Shown here one piece after another: positions 13,862 to 22,461 of a stretch of 64,000 nucleotides of DNA (positions are counted from its first letter, which is position 1; each line of letters begins with the position of its first letter). Source of the stretch: Streptomyces sp. NL15-2K (lineage in GTDB: Bacteria > Actinomycetota > Actinomycetes > Streptomycetales > Streptomycetaceae); contig NZ_CP130630.1 of the NCBI RefSeq assembly GCF_030551255.1, positions 5,437,501 through 5,501,500 of the forward strand, in the 5' to 3' direction. The translations under genes were made by a program, and so were the position numbers. The notes beneath the pieces were generated by a model. That model ran no database searches and had not been told where the DNA came from. It saw only the letters and a program-made list of their open reading frames with translations.

Positions 13862-14647
13862 ATGCATGTTCAGGACTCTCATTGGTCGTCCGCGTCTGCC
13901 ATCGCATCCGGTGGCGGGGGGCTGGGCGGCGCGATGGGTTCGGCGATGAGCGCGGCGGGGGGCGGACGCGGGAACGCCGCGCGGACGACGCCGCTGCGGG
14001 TGGACGCACAGCGCAATCTGGAGCACGTGCTGCGTGCGGCGCGCGAGGTCTTCGGCGAGCTGGGGTACGGCGCGCCGATGGAGGACGTGGCGCGGCGCGC
14101 GCGGGTCGGCGTCGGCACGGTGTACCGGCGCTTCCCGAGCAAGGACGTCCTGGTGCGGCGGATAGCCGAGGAGGAGACCTCCCGGCTGACCGACCAGGCG
14201 CGTGCGGCGCTCGGCCAGGAGGACGAGCCGTGGTCGGCGCTCTCGCGCTTCCTGCGCACGTCGGTGGCCTCGGGCGCCGGGCGGCTGCTGCCGCCGCAGG
14301 TGCTGCGGGTCGGCGTGGCGGACGAGGGCGCGGACGGGGCGCGGGTGCCGCAGCAGCGGACGCAGCCGGGTTCCGGGGAGCTGCGGTTAGTGCCGGAGGG
14401 GTCTTCGGCACTCTCGGCGGACTCCGCGGTCGACGACGCGGGGGCGGCGGCGCTGCTCGAGGTCGTGGGCCAGCTCGTGGAGCGGGCGCGCGCGGCGGGT
14501 GAGCTGCGGCCCGATGTGTCGGTGTCGGACGTCCTGCTGGTGATCGCCACGGCGGCGCCTTCGCTGCCGGACGCGGCGCAGCAGGCGGCGGCCTCGGCGC
14601 GACTGCTGGACATCCTGCTGGAGGGGTTGCGTTCGCGGCCGGTGTGA
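13862..14647 (+). CDS. TetR-family regulator with in-frame TTA codon
   Basis: A 261-residue regulator with a Gly/Ala-rich start (about 40 residues) before the TetR helix-turn-helix (LEHVLRAAREVFGELGYGAPMEDVARRARVGVGTVYRRFPSKDVL without a break; recognition helix ends in GTVYRRF). The ligand domain is not specific. ATG 13862 follows a GGGGGA site. Codon 176 (14387-14389) is TTA, the rare leucine codon read by the bldA tRNA in Streptomyces, so full-length protein is probably limited to late growth. The adjacent genes are a divergent NADH dehydrogenase and a downstream sigma factor; the target is unknown. Confidence 0.88.
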   Translation: MHVQDSHWSSASAIASGGGGLGGAMGSAMSAAGGGRGNAARTTPLRVDAQRNLEHVLRAAREVFGELGYGAPMEDVARRARVGVGTVYRRFPSKDVLVRRIAEEETSRLTDQARAALGQEDEPWSALSRFLRTSVASGAGRLLPPQVLRVGVADEGADGARVPQQRTQPGSGELRLVPEGSSALSADSAVDDAGAAALLEVVGQLVERARAAGELRPDVSVSDVLLVIATAAPSLPDAAQQAAASARLLDILLEGLRSRPV

Positions 14648-14919
14648 CTCGAAGGGGTGATGATGGGGCGTGGGCGCTGCGCCGCCCTCGCGCCGGGCAC
14701 CCGCTCGCAAACATTACGGTCATTTCGGACGTCCGGCTCAACTCCCGGCATGGGAACGCCGATTGAGCCTTCCCCGTACGAGTGACGGTCGGCACTGCCT
14801 TGCGAGAAGCCCCCGCGGACGAGCGGTCGGGCCGTACCGCTTCGCCCTGAACAAAAGCCAATATGGCACTCTGACCCGGTGTTCTGGACTGGTTGGGCAG
14901 GCGGCGGGGGCTTTCCGCG

Positions 14920-16893
14920 ATGAGCTTTGACGGGCGGGACGGGTCACTCGATGACGACGACGCGGAGGCCGGCGGCGCGGCCTCGCCGCATGTGCCGAGC
15001 CAGGGGGGATGGGCCGGCCTTCCGCAGGCCGCCATCCCGGCGCAGGGCGGCGAGCCCGTCGAGGGAAGCGTGCCCGCCCAGCGCGACCGGCGCGAGGACA
15101 GCGGCATCCTGCCGCCGCCGAGGGAGCTGCCGCCGTCCGACGCCGACCTGATCGACCGGATGCGCTCGGGCGACGACACGGCCTACGAGGCGCTCTACCG
15201 GCGCCACGCGGAGGCCGTGCGCCGGTACGCCCGCACCTGCTGCCGTGACGGCCACACCGCCGACGACCTCACGGCCGAGGTCTTCGCCCGCACGCTCCAG
15301 GCGGTGCGCGGCGGCTCCGGGCCCGAGCACGCCGTACGCGCGTATCTGCTGACCACCGTCCGACGGGTCGCCGCGAGCTGGACGAAGTCCGCGAAGCGGG
15401 AGCAGCTGGTCGACGACTTCGCGGTGTTCGCCGCGCAGTCCGCGCGCTCCTCCGAGGTGTTCTCCTCCGGGGTGTCCGACAGCGACACGCTCGACCTGGG
15501 CGCCGACGTCCGCGCGATGCACGAGGCCGAGCAGTCCATGGCCATGCGGGCCTTCCGGTCGCTGCCCGAGCGCTGGCAGGCCGTGCTGTGGCACACCGAG
15601 GTCGAGGACGAGTCGCCGAGCGAGGTCGCCACGCTCTTCGGGCTGGACGCCAACGGCACGCGCGTGCTCGCCAGCCGCGCCCGCGAGGGCCTCAAGCAGG
15701 CCTACCTCCAGGCCCACGTCAGCGCCGCCCTCGCCGGCGACGAGGAGTGCGCCCGCTACGCCGACCGGCTCGGCGCCTACGCCCGCGGCGGCCTGCGCAC
15801 GCGCGCCGAGCGGGGTCTGCGCAAGCACCTGGAGGAGTGCGCCAAGTGCCGGCTGGCGGCGGGCCAGATCAAGGAAGTCGCCGGCGGTATCCCCGCCGCG
15901 GTGCCCGTCGCGGTCATCGGCTGGTTCGGTGCCGCCGGGTACGCCAAGGCCGCCGGGCTCATCGCCGGCGGGGCCGGCGCGGCCGGTGCCGCGGGGGCGG
16001 CCTCCGCGGCGAGCGGCAGCTCGTCCGGCGGGGCGGGTGCCGGTGGCGGCGCGGCGGCCTCCGAAGGGCTGGGCGCGCCGGTGAAGGCCGGTATCGCGGC
16101 CGGCGTGGTCGTCGCGGGCGTCGCGGCGGCGGTGGTGTTCGCGCTGATGAACAACGACGACCCGATCAGGAAGAAGCAGAACGACGCCAATCCGCCCGTG
16201 CCGTCCCCGATCGTCGAGAAGTCGCCGACCCTCGCGCCGCCGAGGCCTCCCAAGCCTCCGAGGAACGAACCCGCCCCGAAGCAACCAGTGATCGCACGCG
16301 CGCCCGCCCCGGCTCCCACACCGACACCGACCCCGACTCCTACGCCCAGGCCCACCCCTACGCCGACACCCACGCCGACCCCGACTCCCACGCCGAAGCC
16401 GACCTCGACTCCGGCGCCCGGCCGTACCCCCACGCCGACTCCGCCGACCCCGCCCTCTCCGCGCGTCTACCAGTGGAGCGAGTTGTCGTACGACATCACC
16501 GGCGACGGCAGCGAGCCCGAGATGAGGATCCGCGAGAGCAGTTGGGTGTGGCAGCGGTACGGCGTGTCCGTCGCCGAGAAGAGTTACCCGCACGGCGTGA
16601 CCGTGCACGGCCACTCCTCGGTCACCGTCGACCTCAACCGCACCTGCTCCGCCTACGACGCGCTGGTCGGCGTCGACGACATGACGGCCGGGCTCGGCAA
16701 GGTCTACTTCTCCGTCTACGCCGACGGGGTCCGGCTGTGGCGGTCGGCGATGGTCAAGGGCGGCGACGCGGCGGTGCCGGTCCATGTGAATCTCGCCGGG
16801 CGCAGGACCGTACGGCTGGTGGTCGAGCCGCACAGTCACGTCGACAACCTGGCGCTCGCGGACTGGGCCGAGTCGAAATTCACCTGCTACTGA
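14920..16893 (+). CDS. ECF sigma factor fused to zinc-finger, membrane anchor and NPCBM-like domain
   Basis: A 657-residue multidomain protein. Region sigma-2 lies at about residues 75-145 (DLIDRMRSGDDTAYEALYRR), sigma-4 at about 205-265 (LPERWQAVLWHTEVEDESP), followed by a zf-HC2-like zinc finger (HLEECAKC, about 300) of the anti-sigma kind. Then come Gly/Ala-rich sequence, a membrane segment (about 390-410, AGVVVAGVAAAVVFALM), a Thr-Pro repeat stalk (about 440-520), and a C-terminal region resembling NPCBM carbohydrate-binding modules. Sigma and anti-sigma parts in one membrane-tethered chain suggest direct sensing of a cell-wall or glycan signal outside the cell. Its end overlaps the convergent AfsR-like gene by seven bases. 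Confidence 0.87.
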   Translation: MSFDGRDGSLDDDDAEAGGAASPHVPSQGGWAGLPQAAIPAQGGEPVEGSVPAQRDRREDSGILPPPRELPPSDADLIDRMRSGDDTAYEALYRRHAEAVRRYARTCCRDGHTADDLTAEVFARTLQAVRGGSGPEHAVRAYLLTTVRRVAASWTKSAKREQLVDDFAVFAAQSARSSEVFSSGVSDSDTLDLGADVRAMHEAEQSMAMRAFRSLPERWQAVLWHTEVEDESPSEVATLFGLDANGTRVLASRAREGLKQAYLQAHVSAALAGDEECARYADRLGAYARGGLRTRAERGLRKHLEECAKCRLAAGQIKEVAGGIPAAVPVAVIGWFGAAGYAKAAGLIAGGAGAAGAAGAASAASGSSSGGAGAGGGAAASEGLGAPVKAGIAAGVVVAGVAAAVVFALMNNDDPIRKKQNDANPPVPSPIVEKSPTLAPPRPPKPPRNEPAPKQPVIARAPAPAPTPTPTPTPTPRPTPTPTPTPTPTPTPKPTSTPAPGRTPTPTPPTPPSPRVYQWSELSYDITGDGSEPEMRIRESSWVWQRYGVSVAEKSYPHGVTVHGHSSVTVDLNRTCSAYDALVGVDDMTAGLGKVYFSVYADGVRLWRSAMVKGGDAAVPVHVNLAGRRTVRLVVEPHSHVDNLALADWAESKFTCY

Positions 16894-19800
16894 GAGCCTG
16901 AGTCCCCGGGGCTTACCGCGTCGGCCGGGCGGTGGGCGCGCAGGGCCTCGCCGAGTTCGCGGAGCACGTCGGCCGGGGTGAGGGACGCGCCCCTGGTGTA
17001 CTCCTCCTCGTACCGCCCGGCGCTCAGTCCGGCTCGGGCGGCGGCCTCGGCCCGCTCGGCGTTGGCGCGCTCGGGCATGGGGCGCGGATGGCCGCCGCGC
17101 CAGTGCTGCGCGGCGGCGAGCAGGCGGGCCACGCGCGCGTGGTCGCCGAGGTCGGACAGCAGGGCCGCCGAGCCGTCCACGAGTGCCGCCGTGATCGCTT
17201 CGGCGCATCGCCACTCCACCGCCTCGCGGACGCTGTCGACCAGCTGCGGCAGGCCGTGCTCCGGGCCCGACTCGGCGACCGTGGCCCAGGCCTCGACCGC
17301 GTTCAGCATCACCATGAACTGCGGCGGCGGAGTGCCCCGCTCGGTCTCCGCGCGGGCCGCCCCGCACAGCACGCGCGCGCGGGCGGTGTCCTTCTCGTCC
17401 AGCGCGATCTGGGCCCGCATCAGCAGGACGAAGGCCCGGCTGTCCGCCACGCCGTGGCGGTCGGCGGCGGCGCTCGCCTCGTCCAGCGCGGCCAGCGCGG
17501 CCTGGCGGTCGCCCGCGCGGTAGTCGATCTCGGCCAGCCGGGCTATCAGGAAGGGCGTCTCGGTGTACGCCCCCACCTCGTAGGCGAGCCGCAGCGCCTC
17601 CTCGTACTCCCCCTTGGCCTCCTCGAAGCGGCTGCGCGCCATGGCGGTCTCGCCGGCCGCGCTGCACACCTGCGCCCGGATCCAGCGGTCGCCTGCGCGT
17701 CGGCTCAGCGTCCTGAGCTCCGCGAGGTCGTCGTCCACGCCCTCCAGGCCGCCCGGTGAGTCGACGGCCATGTGCGTCCGGAACATCAGGGCGACGGCGA
17801 CCGCCCAGTCGTCGCCGTGGGTACGGCAGTTGTCGACGGCGACATCGAGGGACGCCCGGATGCCCTCCGCGCCGCTGAGGACGTAGCTGGTCAAGGGCCA
17901 GACGATGCCCGGCATTCGGGCCGCGTCCGGGCCGCCCCGCTCGAAGTGCTCTCGCACCAGCTCGATGTACCGGCGCAGCCGGTCGTCCATCCGCCCGTCC
18001 AGCGGCTCGACCTCGGACTTGAGGTAGAGGTGCAGGATCCGCAGACGCATCCGCAGGGTGTGCAGCGGGTGGTGCGCCTCCTCGTGCGGGGCGGCGAGGA
18101 AGGCGTCGACGGGGTCCGGGCTGCCACCGGTGGAATCTCCCGCGGTCGCGTCGATGGCGGCACCCAGGCGCAGGACCTGGTCGATCCACTCCGCGCCCTC
18201 GTGACGGTAGTTGCGCAGCCACCAGAACCAGCCCATGGCGAGGGCGAGGGAGCCGGCCTCCTCCTCGGCCCCGGCCGTCCCCACGCGGAAGAGGGCCGCG
18301 CGGATGTTGTCCAGCTCGGTCTCCAGGCGGGCGATCCACGGGAGTTGCCCGGCGGAACGCAGCAGCGGCTCGGCCTCCTCGGCCAGGGCGCGCGCCCACG
18401 CGCGGTGGCGGCGCTCGGCGGCGGCGCGCAGGTCGGGGGACTCGGCGGCGCGCTCGGTGGCGTACTCGTGGATGGTCTCCAGCATGCGGTACCGCATGCC
18501 GTCGCCGCCGGGGCGCTCGTACGGCGTGGCGACGATCAGGGACTTGTCGACGAGCGCGCCGAGCAGGTCCGCGGCCGGGCCCGTGCACACGGCCTCCGCC
18601 GCCTCCAGCTCCCAGCCGCCCGCGAAGACGGACACCTCGCACAGGATGGTCCGCTCCTGGTCGTCGAGCAGTTCCCAGGACCAGTCGACCACCGCGCGCA
18701 GGGTCTGCTGGCGGGGCAGGACGGTGCGGCTCCCGGAGGTGAGGAGGCGGAAGCGGTCGTCGAGGCGGTCGGCGATCTGGCGGGGGGTGAGCAGGCGCAG
18801 CCGGGCCGCCGCCAGCTCGATGGCGAGCGGCAGCCCGTCGAGGCGGCGGCAGATCTCGGCGACGGCCTCCTTGTCGCCGAGCAGGGCGTCCGCGTCGGGG
18901 CTGACGGCCGCCGCGCGCTCCGCGAAGAGGCGCTGTGCCTGGTCGGGGAGGAGGGGCTCGACCGGGCGCACCGACTCGCCGGGGACGCCGAGGGATTCAC
19001 GGCTGGTGGCGAGGATCGTGAGCCCCGGGCAGTGGGTGAGGAGGGTTTCGGCGAGGGCGGCCGCCGCGTCGATCACATGTTCGCAGTTGTCAAGGATCAG
19101 GAGTTGGCTGCGCGAGGCGCAGTACTCGATCAGCAGGGCGACCGGGTCGTCCTGCGGGGCCGTCAGCTCGCTGGTCATGAGCACGGTCTCGCGCAGACCG
19201 AGCGCACTGACCACCGCGCCCGGCACCGCCTCCGGCCGGTCGAGCGGCGCCAGCTCGACCAGCCACGCCTGCGGGAGCCCGGCGGCGGCTTCCTCGGCGA
19301 GGCGGGTCTTTCCGGAGCCGCCTGGTCCGGTGAGGGTGACGAGACGGGCTCTGTGCAATTCGGAACGGATGGCGTCGAGTTCGGGTTCCCGGCCGACGAA
19401 AGTTGTCAGGCGGGGGCGGATGTTGGTGGTGCGGTTGAGGGGTGGGGTCTGCGGTTCCCGGGTCGGTGGGATTTGTGGTTCCCGGGTGGGTGGGGCTTGC
19501 CGTCCCCGGGTGGGTGGGATTCGTGGTTCCCGGGTGGGTGGGATTCGTGGTTCCCGGGTGGGTGGGATTCGTGGTTCCCGGGTGGGTGGGGTGAGCAGGT
19601 CGGTGTGCAGGGCGCGGAGTTCGGGGCCCGGGTCGGTGCCGAGGCCGTCGGCGAGTGTGCGGCGGGCGGTCTCGTACGCGGCGAGGGCGTCGGCGCGGCG
19701 TGCGGTGTCGCGCAGGGCGCGGATGAGCAGGACGTGCAGCGGTTCGTCGTACGGGTGTGCCGCGGTCAGTTCCTTCAACTCCGGTACGACGTCCTGGGCG

Positions 19801-20300
19801 CGGCCGAGTCGCAGGTCCGCCTCGATCCGGGCGCGGGTCGCCTCCAGGCGCAGGGCCTCCGGGCGGGTGGCGGCGGTGCGGTCGGGGAGGTCGGCGAGGG
19901 CGGGGCCGCGCCACAGCGCGAGGGCGTCGCGGAGGTGGCGGGCGGCGGTGGGGGCGTCGCCGTTCGCCAGGGCGGTGGTGCCCTGCCGTACCAGGCGCTC
20001 GAAACGGAAGAGGTCGACGTCGTCCGGGGCGGCGGCCAGTCGGTAGCCGCCTGGCTCGGAGGTGACGGTGTCCTTGCCGACGGTACGGCGGAGGCGGCCG
20101 ACCAGGGCCTGGAGGGCGGCCGGGGCGTCCTGGGGCGGGGCGTCGGCCCAGACCTCGTCGATCAGGGTCTCGGGGGCGGTGACGCGGCCGGGGCGCAGGG
20201 CGAGGGCGGTGAGCAGGGCTCGGAGGCGGGGGCCGCCGAGGGGTACGGCGGTGCCGTGGTCGTCCTTTGCCTGGGTGACGCCCAGGATTGTGTACCGCAC
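16887..20300 (-). CDS. AfsR/SARP-type regulator with BTAD and NB-ARC ATPase domains
   Basis: A 1,137-residue regulator. The N-terminal winged-helix DNA-binding domain (residues 1-95) and bacterial transcriptional activation domain (about 100-250) are joined to an AAA-type NB-ARC ATPase (P-loop LTGPGGSGKTRLAEE; Walker B-like LLILDNCEHV), then a winged helix and TPR-like helical repeats. This is the architecture of AfsR, which activates secondary metabolism in response to phosphorylation and ATP. The linker between BTAD and ATPase is a run of eight-residue units based on PPTREPRI (19440-19592). GTG 20300 begins the conserved VRYTILGVTQ strand. It lies about 20 kb from the phosphonate genes, so a regulatory link is only possible. 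Confidence 0.9.
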   Translation of the reverse strand: MRYTILGVTQAKDDHGTAVPLGGPRLRALLTALALRPGRVTAPETLIDEVWADAPPQDAPAALQALVGRLRRTVGKDTVTSEPGGYRLAAAPDDVDLFRFERLVRQGTTALANGDAPTAARHLRDALALWRGPALADLPDRTAATRPEALRLEATRARIEADLRLGRAQDVVPELKELTAAHPYDEPLHVLLIRALRDTARRADALAAYETARRTLADGLGTDPGPELRALHTDLLTPPTREPRIPPTREPRIPPTREPRIPPTRGRQAPPTREPQIPPTREPQTPPLNRTTNIRPRLTTFVGREPELDAIRSELHRARLVTLTGPGGSGKTRLAEEAAAGLPQAWLVELAPLDRPEAVPGAVVSALGLRETVLMTSELTAPQDDPVALLIEYCASRSQLLILDNCEHVIDAAAALAETLLTHCPGLTILATSRESLGVPGESVRPVEPLLPDQAQRLFAERAAAVSPDADALLGDKEAVAEICRRLDGLPLAIELAAARLRLLTPRQIADRLDDRFRLLTSGSRTVLPRQQTLRAVVDWSWELLDDQERTILCEVSVFAGGWELEAAEAVCTGPAADLLGALVDKSLIVATPYERPGGDGMRYRMLETIHEYATERAAESPDLRAAAERRHRAWARALAEEAEPLLRSAGQLPWIARLETELDNIRAALFRVGTAGAEEEAGSLALAMGWFWWLRNYRHEGAEWIDQVLRLGAAIDATAGDSTGGSPDPVDAFLAAPHEEAHHPLHTLRMRLRILHLYLKSEVEPLDGRMDDRLRRYIELVREHFERGGPDAARMPGIVWPLTSYVLSGAEGIRASLDVAVDNCRTHGDDWAVAVALMFRTHMAVDSPGGLEGVDDDLAELRTLSRRAGDRWIRAQVCSAAGETAMARSRFEEAKGEYEEALRLAYEVGAYTETPFLIARLAEIDYRAGDRQAALAALDEASAAADRHGVADSRAFVLLMRAQIALDEKDTARARVLCGAARAETERGTPPPQFMVMLNAVEAWATVAESGPEHGLPQLVDSVREAVEWRCAEAITAALVDGSAALLSDLGDHARVARLLAAAQHWRGGHPRPMPERANAERAEAAARAGLSAGRYEEEYTRGASLTPADVLRELGEALRAHRPADAVSPGDSGSQ

Positions 20301-20725
20301 GGGGTCATTGTCGCCGGGGTGTCTGTGCGGGGGGTTGTGGAACCGTGGTTTCGGTTGCCCGGGGTTCGCTGGGCACCCGGCGTGGGCGCGGGCCCCACTG
20401 GGGGCTCCGCCCCCAGACCCCGGGCCTATGCCCACCCCACCACCCGACTCGGTCAGTTGAGAGGTGATCCCTTGGGGGCTTCGCCCCCAGACCCCCAGAC
20501 CCCGGGACCCCGGGACCTTCGCCCCCCACGCCCCGACTCGGACCACCGAGAGGCGCCCCCCTGGGAAGGCTCCGCCCCCAGACCCCCAGCCCCCCGGACC
20601 TTCGCCCCCGTTACCTTTTTCGTGGCCCCGCAATGGGGCGCCTGGCCCCCGGGTCCGGTATGGCTGTGTGCCCCCTGTCGTACGGATGACCTGGGGGGTG
20701 TTGCCGCCGGGCTTCGGGGCACCGC
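20301..20725. repeat. Palindromic repeat field left of the IS110 element
   Basis: A non-coding stretch with at least three copies of a unit built from a GGGGGCTCCGCCCCC-type hairpin followed by CAGACCC and, between hairpins, an ACTCGG...CCGAGAGG inverted repeat. This is a common streptomycete intergenic repeat type. The same unit resumes on the far side of the insertion element (22300-22460), which indicates that the element landed within one repeat field. Confidence 0.7.
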
Positions 20726-20730
20726 TTGAC

Positions 20731-20876
20731 CGCTGATGAGGGGCCTGACGACCGCCTGGTCCGGCGCAATGCCGGGCCGTTTCACTGGTGGCATGTCTGC
20801 GTAACGTGGTTGCCGGCGTGTGGTGCCGCAGGGACGGCCGGGAGTTGAGGAGACGAGTGGCGAGGGGCACGCGTAC
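20731..20876 (+). ncRNA. Candidate bridge RNA region of the IS110 element
   Basis: The 146 bases between the left edge and the transposase start contain several short inverted repeats (for example CCGG...CCGG near 20770-20790) and no reading frame. IS110-group elements are known to encode a structured guide ('bridge') RNA in the non-coding end next to the transposase. Position and size fit; I did not fold the sequence, so the call rests on family knowledge. Confidence 0.35.
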
Positions 20877-22100
20877 ATGGTCGACACGACCGCGATAGAT
20901 CTTTTCCTCGGCCTGGACCTGGGCAAGGAGTTCCACCACGCCCACGGCCGGACCGAAGACGGCAGAACCGTGCACGACAAGCGGCTGCCCAACACCGAGC
21001 CGAAACTGCTGGAGCTGTTCACCAGGCTGGTGGCGAAGTTCGGCACTGTCCTGGTGATCGTGGACCAGGTCGCCAACATCGGCGCGCTGCCGCTGACGGT
21101 GGCCCGCGCGGCCGGCTGCCGGGTGGCCTACCTGCCCGGGCTGTCGATGCGGCGGGCCGCCGACCTGCACCCGGGCGAGGCCAAGACCGACGCCCGCGAC
21201 GCGTTCGTGATCGCCGAGACCGCCCGCACCATGCCGCACACCCTGCGCGCGGTGGACCGCGACGACGAGGTGCTGGCCGAGCTGACCATGCTCACCGGCT
21301 ACGACAACGACCTGGCCGGCGAGGTCAACCGCGCCACCAACCGGCTGCGCGGCCTGCTCTCTCAGATCCACCCCTCTCTCGAGCGTGTGCTCGGCCCGCG
21401 CCTGGCCTACCCCTATATCCAGGCGCTCCTCCAACGGCACGGCTCCCCGGCGAGACTGAGGAAACTGGGCCGGGCCCGCTGCGAGGCCCTGCTCAAGGTG
21501 CACGGTTCGCGCAAGGCCCACCACCTGACCGCAGAGATCTTCGACGCGCTCGCCGAGCAGACCCTTGTCGTGCCGGGCACCGAGGCATCCGCGCTGATCG
21601 TGCCGGGACTCGCCGCCCAGCTCGCCGCCGCCCACACCCAGCGCCGCCAGGCCGAGCAGGAGATCGCCGCCCTGCTGGAGGCCCTCCCTCTTTTCCACCT
21701 CCTGACCTCCCTGCCCGGCCTGGGCGTCAGGACCACAGCGGCCGTGATCGTCGCGATCGGCGACGGCACCGGCTTCCCCACCGCCGGACACCTCGCCTCC
21801 TACGCCGGACTCGCCCCCGCCACGAAGTCCTCGGGCACCTCCATCCGCGGCGAGCACGCACCCCACCGCGGCAACCGGCTCCTCAAACGCGCCCTGTTCC
21901 AGGCCGCGTTCGCCGCGATCGGCTGCAAAGCCGACCCGTCCTCCCGGATCTACTACGACCGGCAACGCGCACGCGGCAAGACCCACACCCAGGCGATCCT
22001 CCGCCTGGCCCGCCAGCGCGTGAACGTCATCCACGCCATGATCCGCACCGGGGCCCTCTACGAAGCACGCACCCCGAACGACGTCGACCTCGCCGCCTGA
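20877..22100 (+). CDS. IS110-family transposase (DEDD recombinase)
   Basis: A 407-residue transposase. The N-terminal RuvC-like DEDD domain starts with LFLGLDLGKEFHHA (first Asp) and includes VIVDQVANIG and EAKTDARDAFVIAE with further acidic residues. The C-terminal Tnp_20 domain contains LTSLPGLGVRTTAAVI and ASYAGLAPATKSSG, with the conserved Ser expected to be the nucleophile. It shows no frameshift or internal stop and full family length, so the element may still be active. ATG 20877 follows GAGGGG by about nine bases. Confidence 0.95.
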   Translation: MVDTTAIDLFLGLDLGKEFHHAHGRTEDGRTVHDKRLPNTEPKLLELFTRLVAKFGTVLVIVDQVANIGALPLTVARAAGCRVAYLPGLSMRRAADLHPGEAKTDARDAFVIAETARTMPHTLRAVDRDDEVLAELTMLTGYDNDLAGEVNRATNRLRGLLSQIHPSLERVLGPRLAYPYIQALLQRHGSPARLRKLGRARCEALLKVHGSRKAHHLTAEIFDALAEQTLVVPGTEASALIVPGLAAQLAAAHTQRRQAEQEIAALLEALPLFHLLTSLPGLGVRTTAAVIVAIGDGTGFPTAGHLASYAGLAPATKSSGTSIRGEHAPHRGNRLLKRALFQAAFAAIGCKADPSSRIYYDRQRARGKTHTQAILRLARQRVNVIHAMIRTGALYEARTPNDVDLAA

Positions 22101-22277
22101 CGACTCCACCGCCCCTACCCTCCAAGCCCCATCACGCCCGCGCACCGGCACGGCCACTCCGGCCCTGCCGGCCACCGGGATGCCCATCAGCCACCCGATC
22201 CGCCAGGAACATCCCGCTTCGCGGGACGTTCCCGAAAACCACGATCAACCCCTACAAGCCGACCCCCCGGGGTTGAC

Positions 22278-22461
22278 GAAACAGATAGGGGCACCCCCCC
22301 CCCACGACCCAACTCGGACCACCGAGAGGCGACCCCCTGAGGGCCCCGCCCCCGACAACTCGGACCGTCGAGAGGCCACTCCCTGGGGGCTCCGCCCGCC
22401 ACCCCCGGACCTTCGCCCACCCCACCACCCCACTCGGACCACCGAGAGGCGACCCCGCCCC
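22278..22461. repeat. Palindromic repeat field right of the IS110 element
   Basis: Repeat units like those at 20400-20600 continue here: three ACTCGGACCACCGAGAGGCG-type inverted repeats (one variant with GTC) alternate with GGGGGCTCCGCCC hairpins. A run of about eleven C residues lies near 22293-22303. No gene is present. It forms the boundary with the 3' end of the asparagine-synthase-like gene. Confidence 0.7.

Larger units (their letters stand above)
20726..22277 (+). mobile_element. IS110-family insertion sequence, probable extent
   Basis: A single DEDD-type transposase gene lies between non-coding ends, inside a field of intergenic repeats. No terminal inverted repeats are visible, as expected for IS110. 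Both proposed edges carry TTGAC followed 9-10 bases later by GGGGC (20726 and 22273), a possible shared core left by site-specific recombination. The edges are tentative; comparison with an empty site would be needed to fix them. Confidence 0.6.

Noticed and set aside
14944..18642. 1,232-residue frame opposite the sigma factor and within the AfsR-like region
   Set aside because: A shadow frame of GC-rich genes; low-complexity Gly/Arg composition and no domain.
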